Shown one piece after another: positions 1 through 17,109 of a stretch of DNA of 64,000 bases (positions are counted from its first letter, which is position 1; each line of letters starts with the position of its first letter). Source of the DNA: Pegea sp. RAD2-039 (lineage: Eukaryota > Chordata > Thaliacea > Salpida > Salpidae); NCBI GenBank assembly GCA_034620365.1, contig JAQGEQ010000071.1:496001-560000 (forward strand), read 5' to 3'. The notes beneath the pieces were generated by a model. The model did no database searches and had not been told where the DNA came from. It was given only the letters and a program-made list of their open reading frames with translations. Both the position numbers and the translations under genes were made by a program.

Positions 1-1084
1 ATTATATTATATTATTGCCGACATAAATAAATTCCAATCTTAACACTCTTAACTATACATCAATTTTATTGACTAAATTAGATTCTATCATCTATTTTCC
101 AATGTTTAAGTGTTAAAAAAGGTATACGATTATGATTAAAGTTTGAAAAATTATTCCATGTACTAATATGCAGGGCTTTTTTATAATTGGTAAAGAAGCA
201 CAATGTTTATTTGACTGAGGTTTACTTCTTTGTAATATTTACTGTTGATTTGTTTATATTATTCTTCAATGGTGCATTAATTAAAGTTGAAATATCATTG
301 ACTGTAACATAGTGTAATTTCATTCAAGCAATAAGACAGTAAGACTTAGTCAGTTTTTCTGAAACAATCACCTTAATTTTTTGTTTATAAGTCAATACTA
401 TGATTTAGATAAAATGCTGAAAAAATAGACATGTTTCTCTATTCAACATTAGACTTTTTTTTTTAAATTGATTGTGTGTACTAAAAAATTGTACACACTT
501 GTTGATAATTATTTTAATTATAATAATGCAAAAATTATGAATAGCAAATTACTTGAAAAATTAGCTTAAGGTAGTTTTTATAAAGTACAAAAATTATAAT
601 CGAGAAGTTTGACAAAATTTGAAGATGAACTATAAAGTTTCTCGAAAGGGTCCTTTGAATAACTCTTTTAAAGTTTATAGTCAAAGTTTTCAAAGAATTA
701 AGTTTTTTATACATATAAGAAAAATATAAACTAATAGCTAAACTAAAACCAAGCAAAAGTATGTTTTTTTACAAAGCTTGGAAAATATTTTTTGGTGTAA
801 TTCATTTGTCAGGCTACCATAATAAAATTTTAGACAAATTAGGTTCAGTTGTATCGATTTTCTACAATGTTTAGGGTTGAAAATCATGATGCAGATGATC
901 ACCATTTAATTCTTTGTGACAAAGAACCCATACTCAAAAGCTTTTAACTCAAAATCTAAAAAAATATTAGAAAGTATAATGCTAACCAATATCAAAATAC
1001 CACAAAGAAAAACTTTGATGTGATCGACAAAACTTATCTTTTTCTAGTTATTTTACTACATTTACAACGACATTTTAATTAAAT
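1..1084. other. AT-rich intergenic DNA at left edge
   Basis: No coding exon or RNA gene is recognisable. The stretch is A/T homopolymer-rich, and its short open frames have no family resemblance. It leads directly into the degraded retroelement that begins near 1085. Confidence 0.5.
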
Positions 1085-2160
1085 GATGGAGAAAAGGACA
1101 TATTCCAGAGGAAATGCGCGATGCAAAGATCATTGAAAAACAAGGGTGTCAGGTCTGATTGCAACAATTACAGAGGAATATCCTTGCTTAACATCGTAGG
1201 CAAAGCATTCGCTCGTGTGCTACTTCTTCGCCTACAACGTTACAGGAAAAATGCAAAGAGCAAAACAGGTCTGTGTATATCGCGTTCATCTACCTTAATA
1301 AAGCTTTTGACCTCGTCAGTAGGAAAGGTCTGTTCTCGATACTGTTTAAGATTGGTTACCCATTTAGCCTCTTTCACCAGCCTATCAGCCTGTAAAAACT
1401 TCGGAATGAAAATCAGCCTACAAAAAAACAAAAGTTTTCAGTCAAGTTGTTAAAGTTCCACAGCCAACCAACATCGATAAATGTGACATTGAAGCTCTAG
1501 ATAACTTTGTCTATCTCGGCTCAAAAATGACATCAACAGCATCGATCAAAGCCGAGATCAACAGTCGTATTTGTAAGGCATCTGGCGCGTTTACACGGTC
1601 CACCTGTAGGGTTTAGGAAAATTCCAAGCTATCTATAAGAACCAAGGCTGCCTATTGTACGCCAGCGAAACTTGGTATTTGTCGAAGGCTAATGAAAATA
1701 AGGCCAACACTTTCTAGTTTGTTGTCTTCGTCGCATATTACTTTTAACGTGGCAGCAAAAGATCTCAAACAAGGAAGTCTAAGGTGCACTATTCTGACAA
1801 CAATGTACAGCATTCTAAGCAAGCAAAGACTTTGCTGGCTTGGACCCGACCGTCAGATGGGTAACTTACTGATTCCAAACGGTCTGTTGTATGGGGAGCT
1901 ATCTAAAGGCAAACGCAACATCGACCGTTCTTGTGTACGTTTCAAAAATATCTGTAAGCACGATATTAAATCGCTTATCATCAATACCAGCAACTGGGGT
2001 ATCGCAGCGGATCGCTTCTCCTGGCGGTCTCTTTGCAAACATTTGAAAGAAAGAGAAGAAAAATCAGCCTTAAATAAAAGAAAAAAGCCTTAAAGGTCTT
2101 TCTATTCCATTTCACTGTATTTTGCTTTATGTCTCTTTAACATCATCGCTCAGAGCACAT
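1085..2160 (+). mobile_element. Degenerate non-LTR (LINE-type) retrotransposon fragment, reverse transcriptase and C-terminal region
   Basis: Broken frames on the plus strand read as the reverse transcriptase of a jockey/RTE-like non-LTR element. Near 1090-1230 comes PEEMRDAKII, then KNKGVRSDCNNYRGISLLN and VGKAFARVLLLRLQ. Near 1270-1350 is the block FIYLNKAFDLVSRKGLFSIL, where the first Asp of the usual F(I/V)DxxKAFD motif A is Tyr. Around 1480-1620 comes NFVYLGSKMTSTASIKAEIN, and at 1692-2093 the C-terminal block with SILSKQRLCWLG and GKRNIDR. Several frameshifts and stops separate the blocks. The segment that should carry the YADD motif is missing between about 1390 and 1480, so the copy cannot make an active enzyme. 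The 5' end and endonuclease domain are absent, which fits 5' truncation. The clade assignment is only approximate. Confidence 0.85.
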
Positions 2161-3130
2161 CCCTCATGGCCGTTCTCAGTCGAAACAGGTCCTTTGTATT
2201 ATTAGCATCAGTAAAAATAGAGATAGTCTTCAACAAACAGTAACACTTAAAAGATAAAACTTAAAATAAAAATTTAATTTTAATTAGTTGAAGTTTTTGC
2301 TACTGGTAACTGATAAGACCAAGCAACTCGTCAAGACTACCTAACCACTAAATACTCATTATGTTTGTTAACCTATAGTGTAAAACCTTGGCTATCAACA
2401 CGATCAATTGGGTAATCGTACAGAGCAACAGTATCACCATAAGTACACTAAATGCATTGTGGTTTTTTAACCATTAAGAAATTTGTTGTAGTTAAACATT
2501 AAAGTTTCAAGTTTAGAAAATCTGCCGCCGCAAAATTTTTAAAGTCACTATATTGAGTTAATTGTACATGTTGAAATTTGTGAAAAAATTGTTGGGTATC
2601 ATCAAAAAGTTTCGTAGCCATTACAAAGTAATATTAATTCAAGTCATTAATTGAAAAGTTCTAACTTAAGTTGTTGGACTAAGTACAGTATTTACGAGTG
2701 CGATAGTCGTCAAAGAAACAAGTTTAAAAAAAAACTTTTCAAAAATTCGTTTTTTAGCAACAACCGAGATATTTAGGACGACTTATCTTTTCAGAGTTAT
2801 TAATTATAAAAGTAGATCCTTTGCTTTAGATCACTAGGTATGAAGTTAGTTATCAAATAAGCTTTTTGACCTTCTGTTTTTACCTACTAAGGTGGTAACA
2901 TTTTTTTTTAATCTGCATAACATTTATAACAGCTTCGCTACTGTTAGAGATTACAGCTCTTACAGGCTGTATGGTAAGCACTCGATAGTTGGTATGGTGA
3001 AAATTTTACATTAGACCATTTTGTGTATATTTGTAATAATCTATTGTATCAAAGCTGAAAGCTGAACTGTTGTTTAGATAATTATAGATAAGAAGCGTTT
3101 AGGACATATTTGAAAACAATTTGATTCGTA
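2161..3130. other. Intergenic, upstream of NAGA
   Basis: Nothing coding is seen. It holds the probable promoter and 5' leader of the NAGA gene, but no TATA box or other element stands out from the AT-rich background. Confidence 0.4.
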
Positions 3131-5546
3131 ATGTTTCTAAATCTTTTTAAACTTTCTCTATTAGTTTTTGGTTACATTTTGTCTTCATCTGTTTATGCAT
3201 TAGACAATGGTTTGGCAAAAACTCCTCCTATGGGTTGGATGGATTGGGAAAGATTTAGATGTGTTACAGATTGCCAACTCTATCCATATGATTGCATCAG
3301 CGAAAAATTATTCATTGATATGGCAGACAGGTAATTACTATATTATGAACTAATTGTATTCTTAATAATTTTAATTATCATTTGATTAGCATTTATAATT
3401 TATTAATTATCAATAAAATTGTTCCTTTTAATCTGTTGATTCTATTTTCATCTTTTTAGATAAAGTTCAACTTTCTAGAATTTTTGTTTCGTTAAAATAT
3501 TGTCTAAATTTCTCATATCTTTTAAAAATTGATTTTTTAAGCAAATTAATTAGTTTGAAATAACCTTTTTCCACATTTTCTCTTTTATCAACGTGATATT
3601 TAAGAAGATTATTTTCTTATTTATCTTGAAATATATATTTATCATATCTTAGAAAATTTTCATCTAAATTTAAATATTTGTGAAAGACAGATTACTCAAA
3701 GTAATGTATTTTTGTACTTATTTTTTGATCTGTTATCAATAAAAAGATAATCAATAAATCAACAAATACAAAGTCATGTTAATCACATTTTTTAATAAAT
3801 ACATTTCATTAATTTTATTTTAATAAAAAAAAAACTTTTTTTCGCTGGAAATTGTTCTAATGTATATTTAAAAATTAAATTCTTAAAAAAATGAAATCAA
3901 CAGGCTTGCTGAAGATGGTTGGTCAGAGTTAGGATATAAATATGTAAGTATAGATGATTGTTGGATGGCTAAAAGTCGGGATACAGATGGTAAATTGTAT
4001 GCAGACCCAGAAAGATTTCCCCATGGAATTAAAGGGTTAGCTGACTATGTTCATTCTAGGGTAAGAAGTAATTTATTTCCTCATAATTTTTTCTTAGAAA
4101 TTTCTTCTTTGAAAATAATTGTTATTAAAATAAATTAATCAATAATTGAAATTTTATTTTTTATCAGCTGATAGTTTATTTAGATTTTTAAACTTCATTA
4201 TAAATTGAATCTAAATAAAATAATAATTAGTCTTCTTTTAAGACTTTTGTTTTTCTTCACTATAATAGAGTGTTACATTATATTTAGGATCTTAAGCTGG
4301 GAATATATGAGGATTATGGATCCCTGACTTGTGGTGGTTATCCAGGATCTGAAGGTTTTGTAAAAATTGATGCTAAAACATTTGCTGAATGGGGGGTGGA
4401 TATGTTAAAGTTTGATGGTTGTTATTCAAATGATACATCCAAAGCAATTGGGTATCCATTGATGTCTAAAGCACTCAACTCAACAAATAGACCAATTCTC
4501 TACTCATGTAGTTGGCCAGCTTATGAAGGTGGAATACCTCCTAAAGTAATTTCAATCTTGTCTAGATATTTAGAGATATATTTGTAATTATTTACAACTT
4601 TTACAACTTTCTATCAATATTTTATTGGTTGTGAAACTATTGTTCAGCTTTCTTTGTATTTACATTGGTCAATTGTAATACAGCAAGCTTTGAAGTTAAA
4701 CATTTATAACTTTTTCAAAAACTTTTTTTTCGAAATTGAATTTGAAGAAATAGAATTAATGAAAGATGACTTCAGGTTAATTATACTGAACTTGGAGAGA
4801 TTTGTAACGCCTGGAGAAACTATGGAGACATCCAGGACTCGTTTGACAGCGTCCTTTCCATCATTGAATGGTATGCCACTAACCAAGACGTGCTAGTCCA
4901 GGCTGCCGGGCCACAACATTGGAATGACCCAGACATGCTAATAGTGGGCGACTTTTCATTGAGTTTTTCACAATCAAAACTTCAATTTGGTGGGTAAAGA
5001 TCAGATCATCATCAAAGATCTGATCCAAGTTGATCTTTAGGAATGTGGTGCATGCTAGCTGCTCCTTTGTTTATGTCTAATGATCTTCGACGTATCAGTC
5101 GAGACGCTGAGATCATCCTGAAGAACGAACTCGCTATCTCGATCAATCAGGACTCGATGGGAGTTCAAGCAAAACGCTACATCATCAAAGACCATGTCCA
5201 GGTGATGATAGTGATCATGATGACGTCATCATATATCTTATGACGTCATCTGTTACAGGCTTGGAGTCGACCTTTGACCCATGGATGTTTTGCTGTTGCT
5301 ATTTTCAGTACAAGATCAGATGATGTTCCTTACACCTTCTCTTTCACTCTTCATCAACTTAACATCACTTCTGATGATGATGCCATCTTTTCTCTCTATG
5401 AAGTTTTCGAATCACGTGACTACGGTGAGTTTTTCACCATGGAGCAAATCAATGTTGGAATTCGAACTAATGAGATTCAGATGTTTTACGTCAAACCGTT
5501 GAAGCAACAGATCTTTGCTCCTCAATTTCGTGATAATATTTTGTAA
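3131..5546 (+). CDS. NAGA: Alpha-N-acetylgalactosaminidase (glycoside hydrolase family 27)
   Basis: Lysosomal exoglycosidase that removes terminal alpha-linked GalNAc (and more weakly Gal) from glycoproteins and glycolipids. Six exons, 3131-3330, 3904-4060, 4288-4545, 4776-4989, 5041-5201 and 5259-5546, join in phase to 425 residues, close to the family length. A hydrophobic signal peptide covers residues 1 to about 23. The mature start has the GH27 block [11 protein letters not shown]. The nucleophile is D162 in LKFDGC. The acid/base is D223 in [10 protein letters not shown]. The substrate-binding pair is D258-M259 in HWNDPDM. The specificity loop reads CSWPAY, with S194 and A197 as in human NAGA, whereas alpha-galactosidase A has CEWPLY. 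This decides NAGA over GLA and is the main functional inference. The usual AGPGHWNDPD is [10 protein letters not shown] here. No clear polyadenylation signal follows closely. Confidence 0.93.
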
Positions 5547-8500
5547 ATCTCCACCAACTTCCATCCACTAGTTCTTAATTATTCATCTTTCAATCATTCA
5601 ACTGTGATTATTGCAAATTTTCCTGCAGCTTTATTTTGACATCTCAGCAATTATTATCTAAATGAGATTTTTATTAAATAGTTTTTGATTTGATAAACTA
5701 AAAGAAGCAATAGTTCAAAGTAGAACCGTTTTTATCGATGATTTCATTTTTATAAGAATATTTAAATTTCTTTTCTGCAGTCTTCATTATTTCTTTCATT
5801 CAATTTTTATGTTAAAAAACTCAAATTTCAAATTCAAATCAATCATTTTTGTGAACGTTAGAATTAACAATTGTATAATCTCGATAAAAAGAGATAGAAA
5901 CAAACTGATTGAAATTATTGATCAAATTTTCAATAGAAACTTTTCTATAATTCTTTTTAGATTTGATGAACAGCTTATATTGACTTAACTAAAAATGTTT
6001 ACACAAAGTTACACATCTGTTAGTTATTTCTGAAATATTTTTCAGATAGAAGGTTATTCATTAATATATTTCTAATTATCAAGCGCTATGAGCAAGTTAG
6101 ACATTTTTAAAAACTAGTTTTACAAGTTATTGACGATTAACATTTTTGTACTTTTATATTTTGATGATTAACAATTTTAAAGTAGCTAACATTGTAATCT
6201 ATTTTCAAATTAACTTAAACTTCAAAATATTTGATGTAATGAAATAAATGACAATTTAAACAAAAAATACAAAAAGGACCTTTATAGAATAGAACTTGTG
6301 GAAAATGGATTGAACTACTTTACTTATTTGTGGGTTTATTTATCTAAACATACAAGTATATATCTGCAATTAGCAATCCGAACATTTTAAGGCTTGAATG
6401 CTGACTCATCTTTATTTACTGAAGCATGCATAAAAGCACACAGTTTTAAATAAAACCTAGGTTTGCTTGCTTTGGTACCTTGTAAAACTTTATATGCTTG
6501 TCAGTGAAAAGATTTCGATTTTATACTCAGCAAAGCACTAATATGATGGTAGTTTTTTGTAACTATGTTTTTAATCATCTTGTACACTCATATGTAAGTT
6601 TCAATTAACAAGTTTGTTACAATCTAAGATTAGCTTTCTGACATAAGCTTATACAAGAGTTTTGAATTATAACAAAATAAATTTGTTTTTATTTTGATTA
6701 CATCTCTAAGATAAAGTCTATACCAGAAGCTTCCAGCCAATCAAAAGGTGAAAACTAAAAGAAAGAATATTAAGCAGTAGTATAAATGGATGCATCTCTA
6801 AGGATATTTACTTTTAATCTTATTTAAATGATACGAGTTATAAATGTCTTATAATTACATTTATATCATTATAACCAAAAAGGGCGTAAAATAAAAAGGT
6901 TAAATGCTGTTGATATATATGATGTGGCTTTTAGTTTGTTGCCTTCTTTAAAAATAAGAAAGCAATAAATTTAAAACACTTTTATCATAAGATTGAAAAT
7001 AAAAAATGGAAATTTGTTTTCTAAAATCTGTCAGCCTAAGAATATATTCAATTCATGTTTCAGGTTTGATTACATGCCTAACTTTTGACGTTAAATGATT
7101 CTCTAACGAGGTGATGAAGAAAAACTAAGTTTTTATGATTGATGCAAGATTCTCTTAAAACCTAAAAGCTATTAAATGATTTCAGAGTCAAAAGATAGTT
7201 GCCTACTGCAGCTAATATCCTTCAATTTACTGCTTCATGTTTATACTTCGGTTGTTGCAGACCCAAACTTCCTTTGTCGTTGATTTTATAGACTGGAAAC
7301 CTTTTCAACCTTTCTGATAAGTTTAATGTTTTTAGCTTGGTTTATTTAAAAAAATACAAAGTTGGAGCTTTTTTCACAGTTGCACAGGTTTCATTAGTTA
7401 TTATCATCTTTTAAAGATAATGATTCATGACAACTACGATACATTTTTATACCTTTTAAACGTTTTTATTGCTGATAAAATTAAAAATATTGTAGAAAAC
7501 CAACAATCCATCATTTTTGTTATTTCTGTTTTGTACAACCATGTATCAGCTTGAACAAATAGATGAATAGCACAGTAATGAAAGTTTTAAAGTCAAATCT
7601 GACTATAACAATTTGATGATGAAATAATCTGGGGAATACAGTATAAGGTTGATAAAATTTATATCTTTTGAATTCATATGAGTTTATATTCTTTAAATTA
7701 ATAAAACTTGTAGTAATTATAAAAAATATTTGTATATCTTGCGTTAAAATAATTCAACCCCAGTTTTAGTTAACAGAAAAAAGTATAATATCTCAACTGT
7801 TTAAAGATGAAAGTTTAATATCAACTCAAAGTTGATTTCTCTTCAATTCATTTCAAAAATAACTATTTAAGCAATTTGTGTATGTACATGTTTTTAACCT
7901 TGCTTTAGGGTCAACATTTGGATATGAAAAAGGTTTTTCGGCCTTTTGATACACAAATCATGTCACAAAGATGTCTGAAACTGATAAGATTTTGAAGTAA
8001 CATGTTTTTCGACAGGCAATTTCTTACATTGAATGACATCACTGGAATAAAGTAAAGAAAAGTGCAAATAAATTTGTCCTTAACGTGTAAGTCGGTTAAA
8101 ACATTTTCATTTTTATTACGAAGTAACTGAAAGTATAGTGAAAGTGGTCGGCTTTTTAGTTTAGTAATAGAATTATATATGACCTAACCAAGAAATTCTA
8201 TCTCACTACAATAGCCGAAAATGTTTATACATTTATTTTGATTATTTGATAATAGTTTTACTTATATTGTTTATTATATTTTTATTTGAAACGAGAGTTA
8301 TTTAAAATCATTTCAATATTAAAAAGATAACTAAACTTATATACTAATCCATATATATATATATATATAAACTTATAGCTTCCTAAATTCATACTTTCGG
8401 TTTTTAGTTTGTTTTATATGGTAAGATTAAATTAATTATATTATTTAAACTAGTATAAATTACCTAAAATTAAGCTAAAAATTTTACTTGATCGAATGAA

Positions 8501-8595
8501 AAAAGATGGGAATATATAATTAAACTTTGATTTTGTTTCATTTATTGTTATTTTGCAGACATTTTTCTTATTAATTAGATTTAACTTATTATCAA
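5547..8595. other. 3 kb intergenic region between NAGA and the neuroligin-like gene
   Basis: No exon, tRNA or structured RNA is recognisable. The region holds the 3' end of NAGA and the upstream sequence of the neuroligin-like gene, plus a short (AT)n run at 8351-8369. Everything else is low-complexity A/T. Confidence 0.45.
8351..8369. repeat. (AT)n microsatellite
   Basis: About nine uninterrupted AT units, roughly 230 nt before the first exon of the neuroligin-like gene. Confidence 0.85.
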
Positions 8596-12201
<3,606 letters not shown>

Positions 12202-13189
12202 ACTTTGGTTAGTATTTATCTTGTTTTCTTCATGAAAATAATCAAGCAGTTGTTTATGTCTTGTATGCTGTAACTTATAATCACATAAATACCTGACATG
12301 ATTTATATTAACTAAGTAAGAAAATAAGCTTACCTTTTTGATTATGAAATTAGTAATTATCGAGAAACATTTAAAACTTATGATGCAATTGTTATCTAAC
12401 GAACATATTATCTAACTATTTTTATGTTGCTTTAAAGTATTTTATAGCTAACTGAGTTGAGGTTGTAAAAAGCAGATGATCGAATAGTACAACATTACAT
12501 ACTATTTCTCTAAGCTTCTATTAACCTAAAATTCATTATTTGATTATTATTTCATTATTCTAAAATCATTTTCATTTGCAGCTCAAAAACATGTTAAGTT
12601 TTTGTAATGGAAACTGATTTTATCTTCAAGCCAAATTAATTGATTATTAGATTATAAAAATTTATTTATAAATTATTTAAACTTAGCCATTCATTCTAAT
12701 TTAATACTTTATGCTTACTTTCACCCTTTCAATAGTGTCTTTTAGGTAATCATTCAAAAAGTTGTTTGCTAAATATTCTATGTTTCACCTTCAAAAAACT
12801 CAATCTTGTATTTCGCTTAATTCTGAATTTATTTTTTGTTTTTGTGTGGTAATGATCTTAATACGCCATATATCTGATTGATGTAAAATAGTAATTTTAT
12901 TGCTTCTGTTTCTTCACGATGTTTTAGCTTTTTATGTAAATTACGATAACACTGTTTTAGATGATTTTAAACTTTCAATCAGTCTGCTAAATAAATTGCA
13001 GTTAACCAATACCTACTATTTTAAAGTATCTAATTATGTATTTAAGTGATTTATCTGTAATGATACAGTATTACGTTGAACAGTTATTTCAACAATAAAT
13101 CCGTCTTATGATATAACATTTTTTACATATTTCATATTTATTACAGTATTAACTGTAAATCTTTAACTGAACTTTGTAAACTCAAGCAG

Positions 13190-13271
13190 TAGTCAGAAGA
13201 AAGTTAGCAGTGATACGGATGAAGGTCCTTTATCTGGGTTTACTCCCAAGCAAATGTATAATAAATTTTAA
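13190..13271 (+). CDS. Candidate alternative last exon of the neuroligin-like gene
   Basis: After the acceptor ctcaagcag, a phase-compatible frame reads SSDTDEGPLSGFTPKQMYNKF and then TAA. The composition (Ser, Asp, Gly, Pro) looks like a cytoplasmic tail and not like random A/T-rich DNA. It can be reached in phase from the donor at 12020 (replacing the last exon) or from a GTAAAC donor at 12199, which overlaps the CTG TAA end of the main form and would remove that stop. No transcript evidence is available. Confidence 0.4.
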
Positions 13272-14594
13272 AGTTTCAAATTTTATTCAAATATAAATTT
13301 TACCTCAAATCGAGCAAATAATTGAGATAGGGTTGTAATTATACATTATAATAAAGACTAGTATGAATTGTGCTTTCTTTAAACAAAATTTAGTGGTATT
13401 AGCAAAGTTATCTGGCAAGGGTTATTTTTTGTAGTATTTCAAAATTTTAGTCAACATTCTAGTAGTGAACACAGAGATATTTTTGCTTTACTTTTGTAGT
13501 ACAAAAAAACGAACTAAATGAAATTAATCTGGACACTTTTCTACAATATTAACTCAAAACTAAAGCTCTATACTAGTTTGCTATAAATAAGCAGAAAATA
13601 CAGCAAATTTCTGTAACTTTTTTCTGAAATGCTCTATCAAAGAGAGATCTTTTGAAATAGCTGAAAAAGACATAAAAGTCTAAAAACATTGATGGAACAC
13701 TCTTTCCTAAAAGTATTTTTCATTACAACCAGAAAGATACATGGTAGAAAGTTTTTTCTTTAAAAACTGCTCTTTTTTACATTCTATATTTTGATTATGA
13801 AATAAATGCAAACATATGAAGAACATGATAGGTTTATTACACATATTTTTAAAGAATAACTTGCTTAAAACGAAAGTGCAATTGTAACCAACTTGTTTTT
13901 CTAATTACTATGTATCACGTTTTTAGATTTTTAAAAATTTAATACCCATTAAGTTTATTAAATCAAAAAATTTTGCAACCTAAAGAAATAGTGACAATAA
14001 ATAAGTTTTGATGAAGTTAATCAAGTTTAAAAAGACTCATGCTTAACGATAAGCATTTTTTTATATTTGCGGCCTTCATAAATTACTACGGAATAAATTA
14101 AAAAAGTTTTTTTAATTTTGAATATACCATGAAAGATATTAAAATAGTTGCAAAATAAAAAACGTGTTCAATCAGTTGATTAAATAAGTTTCTCTTAATC
14201 TGTATCATAAGAAAAATTTTAAAAACACTTTTGATAATATTTAACAAATAAACTGAATCTATTTTTCTGAGTATCACCAATTTTTTTTTAAATTGTAGTT
14301 TTTATACGAAGTCAAGGCGGTCCAAACAAATCCACAGTAATATTTGTATAAAGAGGGTGATAAGACCTTTTAACTACCTGTGAATATTAAAACTGTTATT
14401 ATATAATGGTTTAACTTTAATAGTAAAATTAAAAATTAAATTCAAACTTTAAAATGATAACAACTGTTGAATCAGACTGTAGTCTTGAGAAGTCTTAGTT
14501 AATGGTTGTTGGTAAATACATTGCCTTTTCAGGTAAGATTATTTTAAAACAAAATAAATGTCACTTCAACAATTCTTATTATTTCAGCTTGCTT
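13272..14594. other. Intergenic between convergent genes
   Basis: It holds the 3' flanks of the neuroligin-like gene (plus strand) and the galactosyltransferase (minus strand). Open frames here are short and A/T-driven, for example the minus-strand one at 14098-14280. Nothing further can be supported. Confidence 0.4.
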
Positions 14595-17109
14595 CTAGCT
14601 ACTGTCAAATAGGTAATTAGGAAAGTATTCAAATAAAAGTGATGATAAAAAGCTATTCACCCAAAATGACAAAGATGAAAGACCGTCATATGACATGCTG
14701 CTGCCAACTGCAGCCATTTTGGCATACCTATCTGGATTCTTTTCATTTCCAGGATCGCTTTTGTGTGTGATCATTTTATACCTGAAAAAACCTTCAATTG
14801 AATACTTTTTTATAAAAAATGGGATTCGGAAATAATGGATTTATAAAACGAAAACGGAAGGTATTTTGATCAATGATACTTGAATAAAAACTGCTCTTGT
14901 TAGATAGTTCTGACATAAGTTTGAAAGTTTAAAGTTAAATAAACAATATTCGCAGTCTTCAGATATAAAGATTATTTTTATTACGAAAAATGATCGTCAA
15001 ATTTTTGAAATTGAATAAAATATTGGTTTTTAGTCAAAAAGCTAACAGTATAAACATGTTGGTAACTAGCCTGGCAATTTCCGGTCCATATCTACTTATT
15101 TTAAGCCTGGCTCTGGTTAGTCTGAACTGGAACTCGTCATCTTCACCTCCCCATCCCCAAAATGTGTTCGAAAATCCGTTCACTTTAAGAAAGTCTTTTT
15201 TTGAGAGTTGCACGGCTCCTCCTGAATCATAAACAGGATCAAAATTGAAAGAGTTCAACTCAGTCAACAACTCTCACCAAATATTTTAGCATAAGGAAGT
15301 TTGTATTTGAACTTATTTACACCGCGGGACAAGTGGCGGGGAAGATCAGGACACGTGTACAAGATTCGATCATCTTCAGGTATAAGATCAATGTCGTGAA
15401 AAGTGAAACATTCAAAATCATAATCAGATGAAGCTTCATAAAATCCGACATTTAGTAATTTAGCTCGATTGAATTTTCCTGTCCCATGCTGCAAACAGAT
15501 AAGTTGAGAGAAAAAGTATTCAGATGTTGATCTTCAATCTATTGTTTGATTTAGATATTTAACTTGGATGTGAGTTTTCGTAAAAATCATTAATTTTTTA
15601 AGTATAACCATAAATACAATGAATATAAACAACAAGTTAAATACAGAAATATTTTAAATCATCACTTGATTTATGATATAAATCTTATAATCCAGGCGTT
15701 GGCGTTTTAGCATTGAATGCATGTAGTGAAGAAAATATCTTAAGTGGGCTTCTCGATTTCGGTAAGGTATTATAACTGCAACCTTTGAAAAAGCTTGGTT
15801 ATTTGTCAACTAAAGTCCGAAGTATATTTTCAGTCTAAGCTTAATTTAACTGATAATTAACCTTGAAGTAATTTTTAAAACTTGATTATAGCAAATCTCT
15901 TTCAGCTTGAGGTTACTGAAATTAATTTAACAATTTCAGTTTCAACACAAAGTCATTCATGAATTAAACCAAAAATATTCAAACAAACATACCTTATGTA
16001 AAGCTTTACAACCAAGAGGCTTATAGTGTCCACCGTAGCCAAGATCTGTATTGTTTTTTATCAGCTCTTCCATCGTCGGAGGTGGATTTTCAAAACTCAC
16101 ATTTATTGGACCCTATTTAGTAGAAAAAGACGTAAAGTTACTTAGAAAAAACTTGCAAATGATTTTTTAAATAATCGGAAAATAGTAACTGATAACCACT
16201 ATCAATCTAAAAGACATGTTGGTTATATCACAACGAAATTGTAATGTTTAGTCTAAGAAATGCTGTAGGGCATTTGAAAAACTATTTTAAAATACAAATT
16301 TATAAGTTTTGTATTCAGACTTTCATTGTACATTTTACAACAGTCATAAATACAAATATGATAATAAACACTTTTAGAATCCTCAAAAAAACCATTCAGC
16401 TTCTGACCTAAGAAAATGCTTCAAGTTTTTATTCTAACGTCGCTTTTGCGGCAATTTTACTGATTAAGTTCGATTGCTGTTTAGAAAAGCTGGTGCTCAA
16501 TCCAGCTACTTTTATCAGCCTTACCATCAAAGCATAATAAGACAATCGACTATAACTTAACATAAATTTTTATAAAATAAGTTTTAATGCAAATTTCAAA
16601 ATCTTATTTTAAAAGCTTACTTGTAAGTTTAAATCTTTGTATTCATATGAGCAAACTTGCTTAACCGTCTCATTTTTGAAATCATTGCTGACATTTGATA
16701 CCACCGAATAAATTTTAATATCCGAATAAGTTGGAACCTAAAATGATTTTAATCTTTTTATGTGTAACGATAAATTTAATGAACAAAAACTATTTAATGA
16801 TTCTTAATTTACTTTAAACTATAAATTAGTGGTTTATGTAAAAGTTTTAAAAAACTGCTAACAACTATCAAGTTATTCTATACAGTTATTTCATATCAAA
16901 AGGTGTATCTGATTCTGATTGCCTAAGTTTCTAGCTATCAAACTTAAATTACGTTTGAGACACATCATTAAAAAGTTCTTTGCTGAAAAACTTACCAATA
17001 AAATAGAACCAAATATGATAATGGCAGGTATTTGAATGACAAGTAATATACAAAATCCTTTACTAAAATGATCTGTAAAAGATTGTTGACTACTCAGTAG
17101 TTCTTTCAT
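14595..17109 (-). CDS. Beta-1,4-galactosyltransferase (glycosyltransferase family 7)
   Basis: Golgi type II membrane enzyme that transfers galactose (or GalNAc in some invertebrate members) from UDP-sugar in beta-1,4 linkage to GlcNAc or related acceptors. Seven exons, 17109-16996, 16737-16621, 16112-15993, 15782-15666, 15488-15278, 15221-15071 and 14781-14595, give 338 residues. A single N-terminal anchor (FCILLVIQIPAIIIFGSILL) follows a short cytosolic segment. The catalytic core follows the family in order: VIIPYRNREAHLRYFLHYMH, LDYKIYIINQ, FNRAKLLNVGF, the metal motif as FHDIDLIP (DID for DVD), GFSNTFWGWGGEDDEF with the WGWGGEDD signature, and YKMITHKSD carrying the Met and His metal ligands, then KNPDRY. 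The last intron appears to use a GC donor. Which B4GALT subgroup it belongs to, and whether it prefers Gal or GalNAc, cannot be read with confidence. Confidence 0.93.

Noticed and set aside
3131-5546. Alpha-galactosidase A (GLA) as the name of the family 27 glycosidase
   Set aside because: The specificity loop is CSWPAY (Ser/Ala), as in NAGA, not CEWPLY (Glu/Leu), as in GLA.
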